Source: Pseudaminobacter sp047739745
Lineage (GTDB): Bacteria; Pseudomonadota; Alphaproteobacteria; Rhizobiales; Rhizobiaceae
DNA length: 64,000 nt
NCBI RefSeq assembly: GCF_047739745.1
Contig: NZ_JBLLVA010000020.1
Location: 1 to 64,000, forward strand
Direction: 5' to 3'
The notes beneath the pieces were generated by a model. It had not been told where the DNA came from. It ran no database searches and saw only the letters and a list, made by a program, of their open reading frames with translations. A program made the translations under genes and the position numbers. Below, piece by piece: positions 17,564-26,955 of the stretch (position 1 is its first letter; each line of letters begins with the position of its first letter).

Positions 17564-17623
17564 CCGTCAAAAAAGCCGGCCGCCGCCCCTCCCAAGGGTG
17601 AGCGCGAGACATTATATTGGGCC

Positions 17624-19126
17624 ATGGAAAAGAGAATCTACCCTGCGCCCATAGACGCAATTTCCAGCCCCAAGCCATTCGTGCAGCAGAGCTTCACCGA
17701 TGCAATGGAGGCCGTCCACGCACTCAAAGAACTCTACGCCCGCAACACCACCTTCCTGCGCGATTCATTTACCGCGCTTGCCAAGGACGGCGACAGCCAT
17801 CGCAGATATCGCGCCTTCTATCCCGAAATCGGAGTGACGACCGCATCCCATACGCAGGTCGATTCCAGGCAGGCCTATGGCCATATGCCCCTGCCCGGCC
17901 ACTACGCGACCACGATCACGCGGCCCGACCTCTTCGAAAGCTACCTCGTCGAACAGCTTACGCTGATCATGCGCAATCACGGCGTCCCTGTCACGGTCTC
18001 GGAATCCGAAACGCCGATCCCGCTGCATTTTGCCTTTGTCGAAGGGACGCATGTCGACGGCTCCATCGCCGACCGCATCAGGCGCCCGATCCGCGACCTC
18101 TTCGACGTGCCGGACCTCGACGGAACCGACGACCATATCGCCAACGGAACATTCGAGAACCTGCCGGGCTATCCCCGGCCGCTGGCACCGTTCACGGCGC
18201 AGCGCGTCGACTATTCGCTGCATCGGCTGTCGCACTATACGGCGACCGCGCCGGTGCATTTCCAGAACTTCGTGCTCTTCACCAACTATCAGTTCTATAT
18301 CGACGAGTTCTGCACCTATGCGCGCGACCTTATGGCCAAGGGTGGCGGCGGCTATGACGAGTTCGTGGAACCCGGCCATGTGGTCACCAAGGCGGGCGAG
18401 ACCCGGCCCGGCAACGGCGCAATCCTCTCGCGCATGCCGCAAATGCCGGCCTACCACCTCAAGAAAAGCGACCATGGCGGCATCACCATGGTCAATATCG
18501 GCATCGGCCCCTCCAACGCCAAGACCATCACCGACCACATCGCGGTGCTTCGGCCGCACGCCTGGGTGATGCTTGGCCACTGCGCCGGCCTGCGCAATAC
18601 GCAGGCGCTCGGCGATTATGTCCTGGCGCATGCCTATGTGCGCGAGGACCACGTGCTCGATGACGATCTTCCTGTCTGGATTCCGATTCCGCCGCTGGCC
18701 GAAATCCAGGTGGCGCTGCAAGAAGCGGTCGCCGAAGTGACCGGTCTTTCCGGTTACGACCTGAAGCGTATCATGCGCACCGGAACGGTCGCGACTATCG
18801 ACAATCGCAATTGGGAACTGCGCGACCAGCGCGGCCCGGTACAACGGCTTTCGCAGTCGCGGGCGATCGCGCTCGACATGGAGTCGGCAACGATCGCTGC
18901 GAACGGTTTCCGCTTCCGCGTTCCCTATGGCACGCTTTTGTGCGTATCGGACAAGCCATTGCATGGCGAATTGAAGCTGCCGGGAATGGCGACCGAATTC
19001 TACAAGCGTCAGGTGGCCCAGCACTTGAGCATCGGTATAAGGGCGATGGAGAAGCTGGCGGAAATGCCTATGGAGCGCCTGCATTCACGCAAATTGCGCA
19101 GCTTCTCGGAAACTGCATTCCAATAG
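17624..19126 (+). CDS. amn: AMP nucleosidase
   Basis: The enzyme hydrolyses AMP to adenine and ribose 5-phosphate, adjusting the adenylate pool. The 500-residue length matches the family. It has an N-terminal regulatory domain, then a nucleoside-phosphorylase-like catalytic domain with MVNIGIGPSNAKTITDHIAVLRP, MLGHCAGLR and the C-terminal DMESATIAANGFRFRVPYG, in which the Glu binds the ribose. It is a single-gene unit. Confidence 0.95.
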   Translation: MEKRIYPAPIDAISSPKPFVQQSFTDAMEAVHALKELYARNTTFLRDSFTALAKDGDSHRRYRAFYPEIGVTTASHTQVDSRQAYGHMPLPGHYATTITRPDLFESYLVEQLTLIMRNHGVPVTVSESETPIPLHFAFVEGTHVDGSIADRIRRPIRDLFDVPDLDGTDDHIANGTFENLPGYPRPLAPFTAQRVDYSLHRLSHYTATAPVHFQNFVLFTNYQFYIDEFCTYARDLMAKGGGGYDEFVEPGHVVTKAGETRPGNGAILSRMPQMPAYHLKKSDHGGITMVNIGIGPSNAKTITDHIAVLRPHAWVMLGHCAGLRNTQALGDYVLAHAYVREDHVLDDDLPVWIPIPPLAEIQVALQEAVAEVTGLSGYDLKRIMRTGTVATIDNRNWELRDQRGPVQRLSQSRAIALDMESATIAANGFRFRVPYGTLLCVSDKPLHGELKLPGMATEFYKRQVAQHLSIGIRAMEKLAEMPMERLHSRKLRSFSETAFQ

Positions 19127-19194
19127 CGCGACGCGCGGTTATCTTGCGTGACCGATCATGAATAGGGCGCAATTTTCCCGATTAAGGATCCGGC

Positions 19195-20235
19195 ATGATC
19201 AGGATCGCTTCGCGAAAAATCCTTATGCTCGCCGCTTTTGCGGCAACCGTCGCCTTGTCGCTGCCGCTGATTGCCGGCTTCTTCGGCACACTGCACGAGG
19301 CTTTCGATTCGATGGCGCATTTCCGGGCGCATCTGGCCGTGCTCATGATGCTTTCGGCGCTGCCGTTGCTGTTCGGCAAATTCATCAGGGAAGGTATTGT
19401 GGCCCTTGCCTTGGCCATCGCAGCCTTCGCCACCACCGGCCTCGTTCCTGTTCCGGGGCTCAGTCCGGTCCATGCGGGTCTCCAACCGGTCGACGAGCAT
19501 CTGCCGCGCTACCGGCTGCTTCAGCTCAATCTGCGGTACAACAATCCCGAGCCGAACAAGGTCCTGTCGCTGATCGGCCGCGTGCGACCGGACGTGATCA
19601 CCTTCGATGAAGTTTCGGAGATGTGGACAAGCAGGCTGGAGCTTCTTTCGGCAACCTATCCCCACACCATTCGCTGCCCCTACCCGAATACGGTGTTCGG
19701 CGTCGCTATTCTTTCGAAGCGCCCCTTGGTCGCGGGCAGTGAGGCACGATGCGACGAGCGCGGCGCCTTCGCCGTGGCACCGATCGATTTTGGCGGCCGC
19801 GCCGTGGACATTGCCGCGCTCCACCTGAGCTGGCCGTGGCCATTTGAGCAGTCATGGCAAATCGAGGGCCTCGCCCCGTCGCTGGCAGCGCTTGCCGACA
19901 CCGCATTGCTGGCCGGAGACTTCAATGCCACACCATGGAGCGCCGCGGTCTCGCGCGTGGGCGAACTGGGTGGCCTGACCCTTGCACCGCTGGTGGGGCC
20001 CACCTGGCAATCTCATCGCCTGCCGCAATTTCTTCGCTTCGCGGGGCTGCCCATCGACCACGTGCTCTACAAGGGCGACGTGATGATCCATGCCGCCGAT
20101 ACGCTCGAGGATGCCGGTTCAGATCATCTTCCGGTGCTCGTCGAGTTTTCGCTGAAGACTAAAGCGCCGAGCCCGGACGAGGAAACCGCGACTGCCACGG
20201 TCTCGCTCACTTCGCCGTTACGAACCGGAAGCTAG
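19195..20235 (+). CDS. Membrane-anchored endonuclease/exonuclease/phosphatase family protein
   Basis: A 346-residue protein with about three N-terminal membrane helices (residues 8-85) and a C-terminal EEP-fold hydrolase domain outside the membrane. Catalytic motifs are RLLQLNLRYNN (Asn), ITFDEVSEMW (Glu), ALHLSWPWP (His), LLAGDFNATPWSA (Asp, Asn) and DHLPV (Asp-His). Substrates in this family include nucleic acids and phospholipids; none is indicated here. Confidence 0.88.
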   Translation: MIRIASRKILMLAAFAATVALSLPLIAGFFGTLHEAFDSMAHFRAHLAVLMMLSALPLLFGKFIREGIVALALAIAAFATTGLVPVPGLSPVHAGLQPVDEHLPRYRLLQLNLRYNNPEPNKVLSLIGRVRPDVITFDEVSEMWTSRLELLSATYPHTIRCPYPNTVFGVAILSKRPLVAGSEARCDERGAFAVAPIDFGGRAVDIAALHLSWPWPFEQSWQIEGLAPSLAALADTALLAGDFNATPWSAAVSRVGELGGLTLAPLVGPTWQSHRLPQFLRFAGLPIDHVLYKGDVMIHAADTLEDAGSDHLPVLVEFSLKTKAPSPDEETATATVSLTSPLRTGS

Positions 20236-20253
20236 TCTTCGCCGGCTTTTTTT
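20225..20253 (+). terminator. Probable terminator overlapping the EEP gene stop
   Basis: CCGG-AAG (20225-20231) can pair with CTT-CG-CCGG (20237-20245) with a two-base bulge, followed by seven T residues. The stop codon lies in the loop. Confidence 0.55.
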
Positions 20254-20282
20254 CGGGCGGCGGTCAGACGGCCCGGCCATCC

Positions 20283-21968
20283 TCACAAGTTCGGATAGAC
20301 CGGTCCCTCGCCGCCTTGTGGCGGCACCCAGTTGATGTTCTGGTTCGGATCCTTGATGTCGCATGTCTTGCAGTGGACGCAGTTTTGCGCGTTGATGACG
20401 AAGCGGGCATCCTGATTTGGCTTAGGCTCGCCTGCGAGCGAATTGCCGTCAGCATCCACCCATTCATAGACGGCAGCCGGGCAATAGCGGCTCGAAGGAC
20501 CCGCGAACACCGCGTATTCGGACCGTTTCTGCAGGTCCATGTCCCTGACCTGTAGATGAACCGGCTGGTTCTCCTCGTGATTGGTGTTGGACAGGAACAC
20601 GGAGGACAGGCGATCGAAAGTCAGCACGCCATCCGGCTTCGTATAGGCGATCGGCTTATGCTTTTCGGCCGGTTCCAGCGCAGCATAGTCTGCCTTGCCA
20701 TGCTTCATCGTGCCGAAGGGAGAAAAGCCGAACAGCGTGTTCAGCCACATGTCCAGCCCGCCGAGGCCGACGCCGACCAAGGTTCCGAAACGCGACCAGA
20801 GCGGCTTGACGTTGCGGACCCGCTTCAGGTCCTTGCCGATTTCGCTGCCACGCCAGCCGGCCTCGTAGGCTGTGAGTTCGTCGTTGGCGCGCCCGGCCGC
20901 GATCGCGGCGGCCGTGTGCTCCGCCGCCTGCATGCCCGAAAGCACGGCGTTATGCGAGCCCTTGATGCGCGGCACATTGACGAAACCGGCAGCGCAGCCG
21001 ATCAGTGCCCCGCCCGGAAACGACAGCTTCGGTACCGACTGCCAGCCGCCCTCGGTGATAGCCCGGGCGCCATAGGATATGCGCTTGGCGCCTTCAAACG
21101 TGCCGCGGATCGCAGGGTGGGTCTTGAAGCGCTGGAATTCCTCGAACGGCGCAAGGTACGGGTTCTTGTAGTTCAAATGAACGACGAAGCCGACCGCGAC
21201 CTGATTGTCCTCCAGATGATAGAGGAACGAGCCGCCGCCCGTCTTCATGTCGAGGGGCCAGCCGAAGGAGTGCTGGACGAGGCCAGGTCGGTGATTCTCG
21301 GGTTTGACCTGCCACAGTTCCTTGAGGCCGATGCCGTACTTGCCGGGTTCACGCCCCTTGTCGAGCCCGAACTGCGCGATCACCTGCTTGGAGAGCGATC
21401 CACGCGCGCCCTCGCCAAGCAGCACATATTTGCCAAGCAATGCCATCCCGGGCGCGAATGCCGGTCCCTGCGAACCGTCGCGCTCGACGCCCATGTCGCC
21501 GGTGACGACGCCGGTAACGGCGCCCGCCTCGTTGTAGATCAGGCTCGCCGCCGCAAAGCCGGGATAAATCTCCACGCCCAGCGCTTCTGCATGGCCAGCC
21601 AGCCAACGGCAGACATTGCCGAGCGAAACGATGTAGTTGCCATGATTGTTCATGAGCGGCGGCATCAGGAAATTCGGCAAGCGAACTGATCCGGTCTTCC
21701 CCAGCACCAGGAAATGGTCGTCGGTCACCGGTGTCTTGAACGGATGCTCCTCTTCCTCGCGCCAGCCCGGCAGCAGGCGGTCAATGCCGATGGGGTCGAC
21801 GACGGCGCCCGAAAGGATGTGAGCGCCTACTTCGGCTCCCTTTTCGAGAACGACGACGGAAAGCTCCGGGTTGATCTGCTTCAGCCTGATAGCGGCCGAA
21901 AGCCCCGCCGGCCCCGCGCCGACGATGACCACATCGAACTCCATGCTTTCGCGTTCAATTTCGCTCAT
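20283..21968 (-). CDS. Electron transfer flavoprotein-ubiquinone oxidoreductase (ETF-QO)
   Basis: This 561-residue membrane-associated flavoprotein passes electrons from ETF to ubiquinone. The FAD-binding VVIVGAGPAGLSAA is at residues about 13-27. The C-terminal 4Fe-4S ligands lie in NCVHCKTCDIKDPNQN, with a further Cys upstream (YCPAAVYEW). ATG 21968 has GGAGG upstream. It serves acyl-CoA dehydrogenases such as liuA in this window, although the genes are 9 kb apart. It converges with the EEP gene. Confidence 0.96.
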   Translation of the reverse strand: MSEIERESMEFDVVIVGAGPAGLSAAIRLKQINPELSVVVLEKGAEVGAHILSGAVVDPIGIDRLLPGWREEEEHPFKTPVTDDHFLVLGKTGSVRLPNFLMPPLMNNHGNYIVSLGNVCRWLAGHAEALGVEIYPGFAAASLIYNEAGAVTGVVTGDMGVERDGSQGPAFAPGMALLGKYVLLGEGARGSLSKQVIAQFGLDKGREPGKYGIGLKELWQVKPENHRPGLVQHSFGWPLDMKTGGGSFLYHLEDNQVAVGFVVHLNYKNPYLAPFEEFQRFKTHPAIRGTFEGAKRISYGARAITEGGWQSVPKLSFPGGALIGCAAGFVNVPRIKGSHNAVLSGMQAAEHTAAAIAAGRANDELTAYEAGWRGSEIGKDLKRVRNVKPLWSRFGTLVGVGLGGLDMWLNTLFGFSPFGTMKHGKADYAALEPAEKHKPIAYTKPDGVLTFDRLSSVFLSNTNHEENQPVHLQVRDMDLQKRSEYAVFAGPSSRYCPAAVYEWVDADGNSLAGEPKPNQDARFVINAQNCVHCKTCDIKDPNQNINWVPPQGGEGPVYPNL

Positions 21969-22139
21969 CTGTTCCTCCAGACTGGCTTTTGCTTTCGGGC
22001 ATATTGTCTATCTGGTGCTCCATAGCCCATCCAAATGCGACGCGAAACCAGATTGCCGTCGCATTGCAGCATTTGCATCTCCGCACGCAGTTCGCGAACC
22101 CCGACTTGCTTTCAACACGTGGTCGTCGGATTGTAGGAT

Positions 22140-23024
22140 ATGACATTCGCCGCCAAACCAGATCCGCTGAATCTCGCCGACCTGCTCGCCTTCTATGCCG
22201 AAGCCGGAGCGGACGAAGCCTTGGTCGAGGAAGCCGTGGATCGCTTCGCAGAAAATGCGAAGCCGGTCCCGCCAGCGCCGTTGCAGGCAAGAACTCCGAG
22301 CGTCTCGCCGGTCGCGCAGCCGCCCGAGTTACGACCATCCACGGCGCCGGAACGAAATGCAGTTCCGCAACCGCGCCCGCCAGCCGTAGCTGCAGTGCCC
22401 GATGAAGGCCAGGCGGCACTTGCGCGTGAACTGGCCGATGGTGCCGCCACCCTGGACGAGCTTCGTCAACGCATGGCGGCGTTCGAGGGCTGCAACCTGA
22501 AACTGACGGCCAAGAACCTCGTTTTCGCCGATGGCAACCCGCAAGCCTCTGTAATGCTGGTAGGGGAAGCGCCAGGCCGTGACGAGGACCTCGAGGGCCT
22601 GCCCTTCGTCGGTAAGTCCGGCCAGCTTCTCGACCGCATCCTTGCCGCCATCGGGCTTGACCGAACGACCGTCTACATCGCCAACATCATTCCGTGGCGG
22701 CCGCCCGGCAACCGCGCGCCGACACCGCACGAAACCGAAATCTGCCGGCCCTTCATCGAGCGACAGATCGAGTTGGTCGATCCCAAGCTCCTGGTCACGC
22801 TCGGGGGCTCTTCGGCAAAGGCGCTCTTTCATACCACGGATGGGATACTGAGGCTTCGCGGCGGCTGGCGGACCTATACGATGCGGTCGGGCATCACCAT
22901 TCCTGCCATGCCGACGCTTCATCCGGCTTATCTCCTGAGGAGCCCCGCGCATAAAAAACTTGTGTGGCGGGACTTCCTTGAAGTGAAGGCCAGGCTCCGA
23001 ACACTCAACCCTGAGGCGGTGTGA
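22140..23024 (+). CDS. Uracil-DNA glycosylase, family 4-like, lacking two Fe-S cysteines
   Basis: A 294-residue enzyme that removes uracil from DNA. After a Pro/Ala-rich N-terminal extension (about 40-90), the catalytic domain has motif 1 (VGEAPGRDEDLEGLPFVGKSGQLLD), the NIIPWRPPGNRAP loop and the C-terminal HPAYLLRSP. Canonical family-4 enzymes hold a 4Fe-4S cluster with four Cys; here the first Cys is Phe (FEGC) and the third is Trp (PWRPPGNR), while two remain (FEGC, EICRPF). I recall the Trp form in other alphaproteobacteria, so it is probably a lineage variant without the cluster. It overlaps the convergent EamA gene by 20 bases. Confidence 0.88.
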   Translation: MTFAAKPDPLNLADLLAFYAEAGADEALVEEAVDRFAENAKPVPPAPLQARTPSVSPVAQPPELRPSTAPERNAVPQPRPPAVAAVPDEGQAALARELADGAATLDELRQRMAAFEGCNLKLTAKNLVFADGNPQASVMLVGEAPGRDEDLEGLPFVGKSGQLLDRILAAIGLDRTTVYIANIIPWRPPGNRAPTPHETEICRPFIERQIELVDPKLLVTLGGSSAKALFHTTDGILRLRGGWRTYTMRSGITIPAMPTLHPAYLLRSPAHKKLVWRDFLEVKARLRTLNPEAV

Positions 23025-23955
23025 GCTTCCTGGCCGCACCCCGCTCGAGCCCCAGGCGCTGTTCACGCCAGATGATGAAGATGCCGGCGGCAACGACAAT
23101 CACTCCGCCGACCAGCATATGGGCAGTCGGCATGTCGCCGAACGCGAAATAGCCGACTGCAATGGCGAGGATCATCGACGTATATTCGAAGGGTGCCACC
23201 GTCGACAGCAGCGCGTGTCGATAGGCTTCCGTCATCAAGAGCTGAGCTATTCCGCCACAGAGGCCGGCGCCGGAAAGGCATACCATCTGGGTGACCGTCA
23301 GCGAGGCCCAGCCGAACGGATAGGTCAAAAGCGAGAGGATCGTTGCGGTCAGCGAAAACCACAAGACTATCGTGCCGGTCCTTTCGGTGCGGACGAGGCT
23401 GCGCACGAGGATTGCTGCCAGCGCCGATACCGCAGCCGCAGCAAGTGCGGCAAGGACGCCGATCGCCTCCTCATTTCCCAGCGGAGTGCCCCCGCTGAGC
23501 AGGGTCAATTTTGGCCAGGAGATAATGAAGACGCCGATCAATCCAACGATGACGGCGCTCCAGCGAAAAAAGCGAACGGCTTCGCCGAGGAAGACGGCGC
23601 TGAAGACGACGACCAGCAGCGGTTGCGCATAGTTGAGCGTGATTGCCTCCGGCAGGGGCAGCCGCGTCAGGGCAAAGAAACCGAGCCCCATCGAGAGGAC
23701 GCCGACCACGCCGCGTGCGATGTGGTTGAGTGGACGTTCCGTCTGAAATGCCGTCCTTAACTCATTGCGGAAACCCAGAAAGATCAGGATCGGCAACATG
23801 GCGAAAAATGAGCGGTAGAAGACGATCTGCCCTGCCGGCAACGGCCCCGCCGCCTTTATCAGCGATGACATCGCAACAAATATAGCCACCGACGAGACCT
23901 TGAAGGCTATGCCGGTCAATGGGCGGTTGGCAGAGATGCCCGACTGTGCCTTCAC
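23005..23955 (-). CDS. EamA/DMT family transporter
   Basis: A 316-residue inner-membrane permease with ten predicted helices in two EamA repeats, probably exporting a small metabolite. Repeat features are the FYRSFFAMLPI helix, the LNYAQPLLVVVFSAVFLGE signature in repeat 1, and EYTSMILAIAVGYFAFGD in repeat 2. GTG 23955 is taken as the start because the only longer start is a TTG in unconserved sequence. The C-terminus (IIWREQR) is cytoplasmic. Its 3' end overlaps the uracil-DNA glycosylase gene. Confidence 0.87.
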   Translation of the reverse strand: MKAQSGISANRPLTGIAFKVSSVAIFVAMSSLIKAAGPLPAGQIVFYRSFFAMLPILIFLGFRNELRTAFQTERPLNHIARGVVGVLSMGLGFFALTRLPLPEAITLNYAQPLLVVVFSAVFLGEAVRFFRWSAVIVGLIGVFIISWPKLTLLSGGTPLGNEEAIGVLAALAAAAVSALAAILVRSLVRTERTGTIVLWFSLTATILSLLTYPFGWASLTVTQMVCLSGAGLCGGIAQLLMTEAYRHALLSTVAPFEYTSMILAIAVGYFAFGDMPTAHMLVGGVIVVAAGIFIIWREQRLGLERGAARKLTPPQG

Positions 23956-24168
23956 TTTGCGGCAACCGTAGCGCGCATGGCCGCTTCCGGGATGACGATG
24001 ATCATAGTTGGTCCGCAAGGCAAGAGGGAGAGATGCAAGGCCGAATACGCCTCTGCGGCAGTTTTGCCGACAGCGTGTTTCGTGTAAAGAGCACCTCTTT
24101 GCTCATTGCTGGGCCAGACATAACAGCCTGGGCGAGATGGCATAAAAAAACGACGGGGAAGTCAGAAT

Positions 24169-26814
24169 ATGCGTACAGATACCGGGCAGGTGTTCCGGCT
24201 CGAAGACTACCGTGCGAGCGACTACCTTATCCCCCTGACCGGTCTCACCTTCCGGCTCTCCCCCGGCCGGACCGTCGTCATTGCCGAGTTGACGATAGAG
24301 CGTAGCGATGCCGCTCGGGGAAATCCCCCACTCATTCTGGACGGCGACGGGCTGAAGCTAACCCGGCTGAAAATCGACGGGAAATCCGTCGATCCATCGG
24401 CTTACGAAGCCAGCTCCGACCGCCTGGTCATTGCCGAGCCTCCGAACGCGGAAAGATTCCAGCTTCTCGTCGAAACGGAGATCGCGCCATCGCAAAATAC
24501 GGAGCTGATGGGACTTTATCGCTCGAACGACGTCTATTGCACGCAATGCGAGGCGGAAGGCTTTCGGCGCATCACCTATTTCCTCGACCGTCCGGACATC
24601 CTTTCCGTCTACACGGTGCGTATCGAAGCCGAACGCGCGGAGGCGCCGCTGCTGCTGGCCAACGGCAACCCGATGGAGAGTGGCGACCTTGGGTCGGGCC
24701 GGCATTTTGCCGTGTGGCATGATCCGTTTCCGAAGCCATCCTACCTTTTCGCGCTGGTCGCCGGCGATCTCGGCCATATCGAGGATCGCTTCGTCACCGC
24801 CTCGGGCCGGCAGGTGGCGCTTACGGTCTATGTGGAGCGCGGCAAGGAAAAGCTGGCGACCTATGCGATGGATGCGCTGAAGCGCTCGATGCGCTGGGAC
24901 GAAGAGATGTTCGGGCGGGAATACGATCTCGAGGTCTTCAACATTGTCGCGGTTTCGGATTTCAACATGGGCGCGATGGAGAACAAGGGACTGAATGTCT
25001 TTAACGACAAGTATGTCCTGGCCAACGAGGAAACGGCAACGGATGCCGACTTCGCCAATATCGAGGCGATCATCGCCCATGAATATTTCCACAATTGGAC
25101 TGGAAACAGAATCACTTGCCGCGACTGGTTTCAGCTTTGCCTGAAGGAAGGCCTGACCGTCTACCGGGACCATGAATTCTCCGCCGACCAGCGCTCGCGC
25201 GCCGTGAAGCGCATCGCAGAGGTGAGAACGCTGCGCGCCCACCAGTTTCCGGAAGACCAGGGACCGCTGGCCCATCCCGTGCGGCCACGGCGCTACCGCG
25301 AAATCAATAATTTCTACACGGCGACCGTCTACGAAAAGGGCTCCGAGGTCGTGCGCATGATCCGCACGCTGCTTGGCGCGGAGCAGTTCCGCCAAGGCAT
25401 GGACCTCTACTTTGAGCGCCATGACGGACAGGCGGCGACAATCGAAGACTTTCTGAAAGTCTTCGAAGACGTATCAGGGCGCGACCTTTCGCAATTCTCG
25501 CTCTGGTATCATCAGGCAGGAACACCCAACGTTGCGGTAAAGACCGCGCACAATGCGGCGACGCAGGAATTTATCCTCGAAATCGAACAATCCGTGCCGC
25601 CGACGCCGTCTGAAAGCCGCAAGCGCCTCATGCATATTCCGCTTGCCTTCGGGCTGGTCGGACCGGACGGCAAGGACATGCCTTATAGCGATGTGGACGG
25701 CGCGAACGTGGAGAACGGCGTCATCCATCTGCGCAAGCGCCGCCATGTCGTGCGCTTCTCCGGTATCGCGCAGCGCCCGGCGGCTTCGCTGAACCGTGGC
25801 TTTTCCGCGCCTATCACATTTTCGGTGGCGCAGCGGCCCGAGAACCAGTTCTTCCTCGCCCGCCACGACAGCGATCCGTTCTGCCGTTGGGAAGCGTTCA
25901 ACGCGCTCCAGACAGAAGCGCTGATTGCGGCCTCTCGCAACGCTTTTGGCGGCAAGGCGGCTGAGTTCAAGGGAGAGCTCGTGGAACTCGCCGGGGCGAT
26001 TGCCGGAGACGAAACGCTGGAGCCCGCCTATCGCGCGCTGGCGTTGACGCTGCCTGGTGAAGCCGACATCGCGCGCGACATCGGCACCAACATCGATCCA
26101 GACGCGATATTTGCCGCCAGAGAGGCGCTGACAATTGCCATCGCGACAAGCAATCGAGAAAGTTTTTCAGCGCTTTACGCCGGGTTGCGCACCGAAGTCC
26201 CCTTCAGCCCCGACGCTGCAAGCGCCGGGCGCCGCGCGCTGCGCAATACGCTTCTCGACTTTCTCGCCGCGCTCCGGGATGGAGCCCCGCTTGCCGCCAG
26301 TCATTTCAAGACGGCGACAAACATGACCGATCGAGCGGCGGCACTTAGGGTCCTTTCCCATCGTCACCCCGGCTCACCAGAAGCGGTCGATGCCTTGGCA
26401 ACGTTCGACGCCCGATATCGTTCGGATGCGCTTGTCATGGACAAGTGGTTGATGATCCAAGCATCGACGCCTGGCCCCGGCGCTGTGGATCTGGTTCGTT
26501 CATTGCTCGACCATCCAGCCTTCTCGATGGCCAATCCCAATAGGGTACGCGCTCTGATCGGTACCTTCGCCACCGGAAACCAGACCGGTTTTCACCGTCC
26601 GGATGGCGCTGGATATCGGTTGGTCGCGGAAACCGTGCTTGCCCTCGAAAAGCAGAACCCGCAGGTCGCCGCTCGGCTGGCGACCGCGTTTCGCTCATGG
26701 CGCGCGCTCGAGCCAGGCAGGCAAGAGAAGGCACGCGAGGCGTTGCTGACGATCAGCGCGGCGAGCGGACTGTCGACGGATGTGCGTGACATCGTGGAGC
26801 GCACGCTTGCCTGA
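24169..26814 (+). CDS. pepN: Aminopeptidase N (M1 family)
   Basis: An 881-residue cytoplasmic zinc metallopeptidase that trims N-terminal residues from peptides. The exopeptidase motif GAMENKGLNVFN and the zinc site HEYFHNWTGN with the downstream Glu (LKEGLTVYRDHEF) are intact. The domain order is an N-terminal beta saddle, the thermolysin-like catalytic domain (about 230-440), a beta sandwich and a C-terminal helical bowl. It is followed by the histidine kinase gene on the same strand after 141 bases. Confidence 0.95.
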   Translation: MRTDTGQVFRLEDYRASDYLIPLTGLTFRLSPGRTVVIAELTIERSDAARGNPPLILDGDGLKLTRLKIDGKSVDPSAYEASSDRLVIAEPPNAERFQLLVETEIAPSQNTELMGLYRSNDVYCTQCEAEGFRRITYFLDRPDILSVYTVRIEAERAEAPLLLANGNPMESGDLGSGRHFAVWHDPFPKPSYLFALVAGDLGHIEDRFVTASGRQVALTVYVERGKEKLATYAMDALKRSMRWDEEMFGREYDLEVFNIVAVSDFNMGAMENKGLNVFNDKYVLANEETATDADFANIEAIIAHEYFHNWTGNRITCRDWFQLCLKEGLTVYRDHEFSADQRSRAVKRIAEVRTLRAHQFPEDQGPLAHPVRPRRYREINNFYTATVYEKGSEVVRMIRTLLGAEQFRQGMDLYFERHDGQAATIEDFLKVFEDVSGRDLSQFSLWYHQAGTPNVAVKTAHNAATQEFILEIEQSVPPTPSESRKRLMHIPLAFGLVGPDGKDMPYSDVDGANVENGVIHLRKRRHVVRFSGIAQRPAASLNRGFSAPITFSVAQRPENQFFLARHDSDPFCRWEAFNALQTEALIAASRNAFGGKAAEFKGELVELAGAIAGDETLEPAYRALALTLPGEADIARDIGTNIDPDAIFAAREALTIAIATSNRESFSALYAGLRTEVPFSPDAASAGRRALRNTLLDFLAALRDGAPLAASHFKTATNMTDRAAALRVLSHRHPGSPEAVDALATFDARYRSDALVMDKWLMIQASTPGPGAVDLVRSLLDHPAFSMANPNRVRALIGTFATGNQTGFHRPDGAGYRLVAETVLALEKQNPQVAARLATAFRSWRALEPGRQEKAREALLTISAASGLSTDVRDIVERTLA

Positions 26815-26955
26815 CCTTCCACACGCCTGATTCAGCCTAAATCGCCATCTTTTTGGCGCCGCCTCTGGACAACGCGAATCACCTCTGATTCCTTATGGAT
26901 GATTCGGATGTGCGGTGTTGCCGGATCGCTAATGAAAAGGTTGGGGAGCCTGTCT

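Noticed and set aside
17305..17625. Leftward 106-codon frame antisense to the two small genes
   Set aside because: No ribosome binding site, low-complexity composition, and it mirrors better-supported frames; it cannot be fully excluded.
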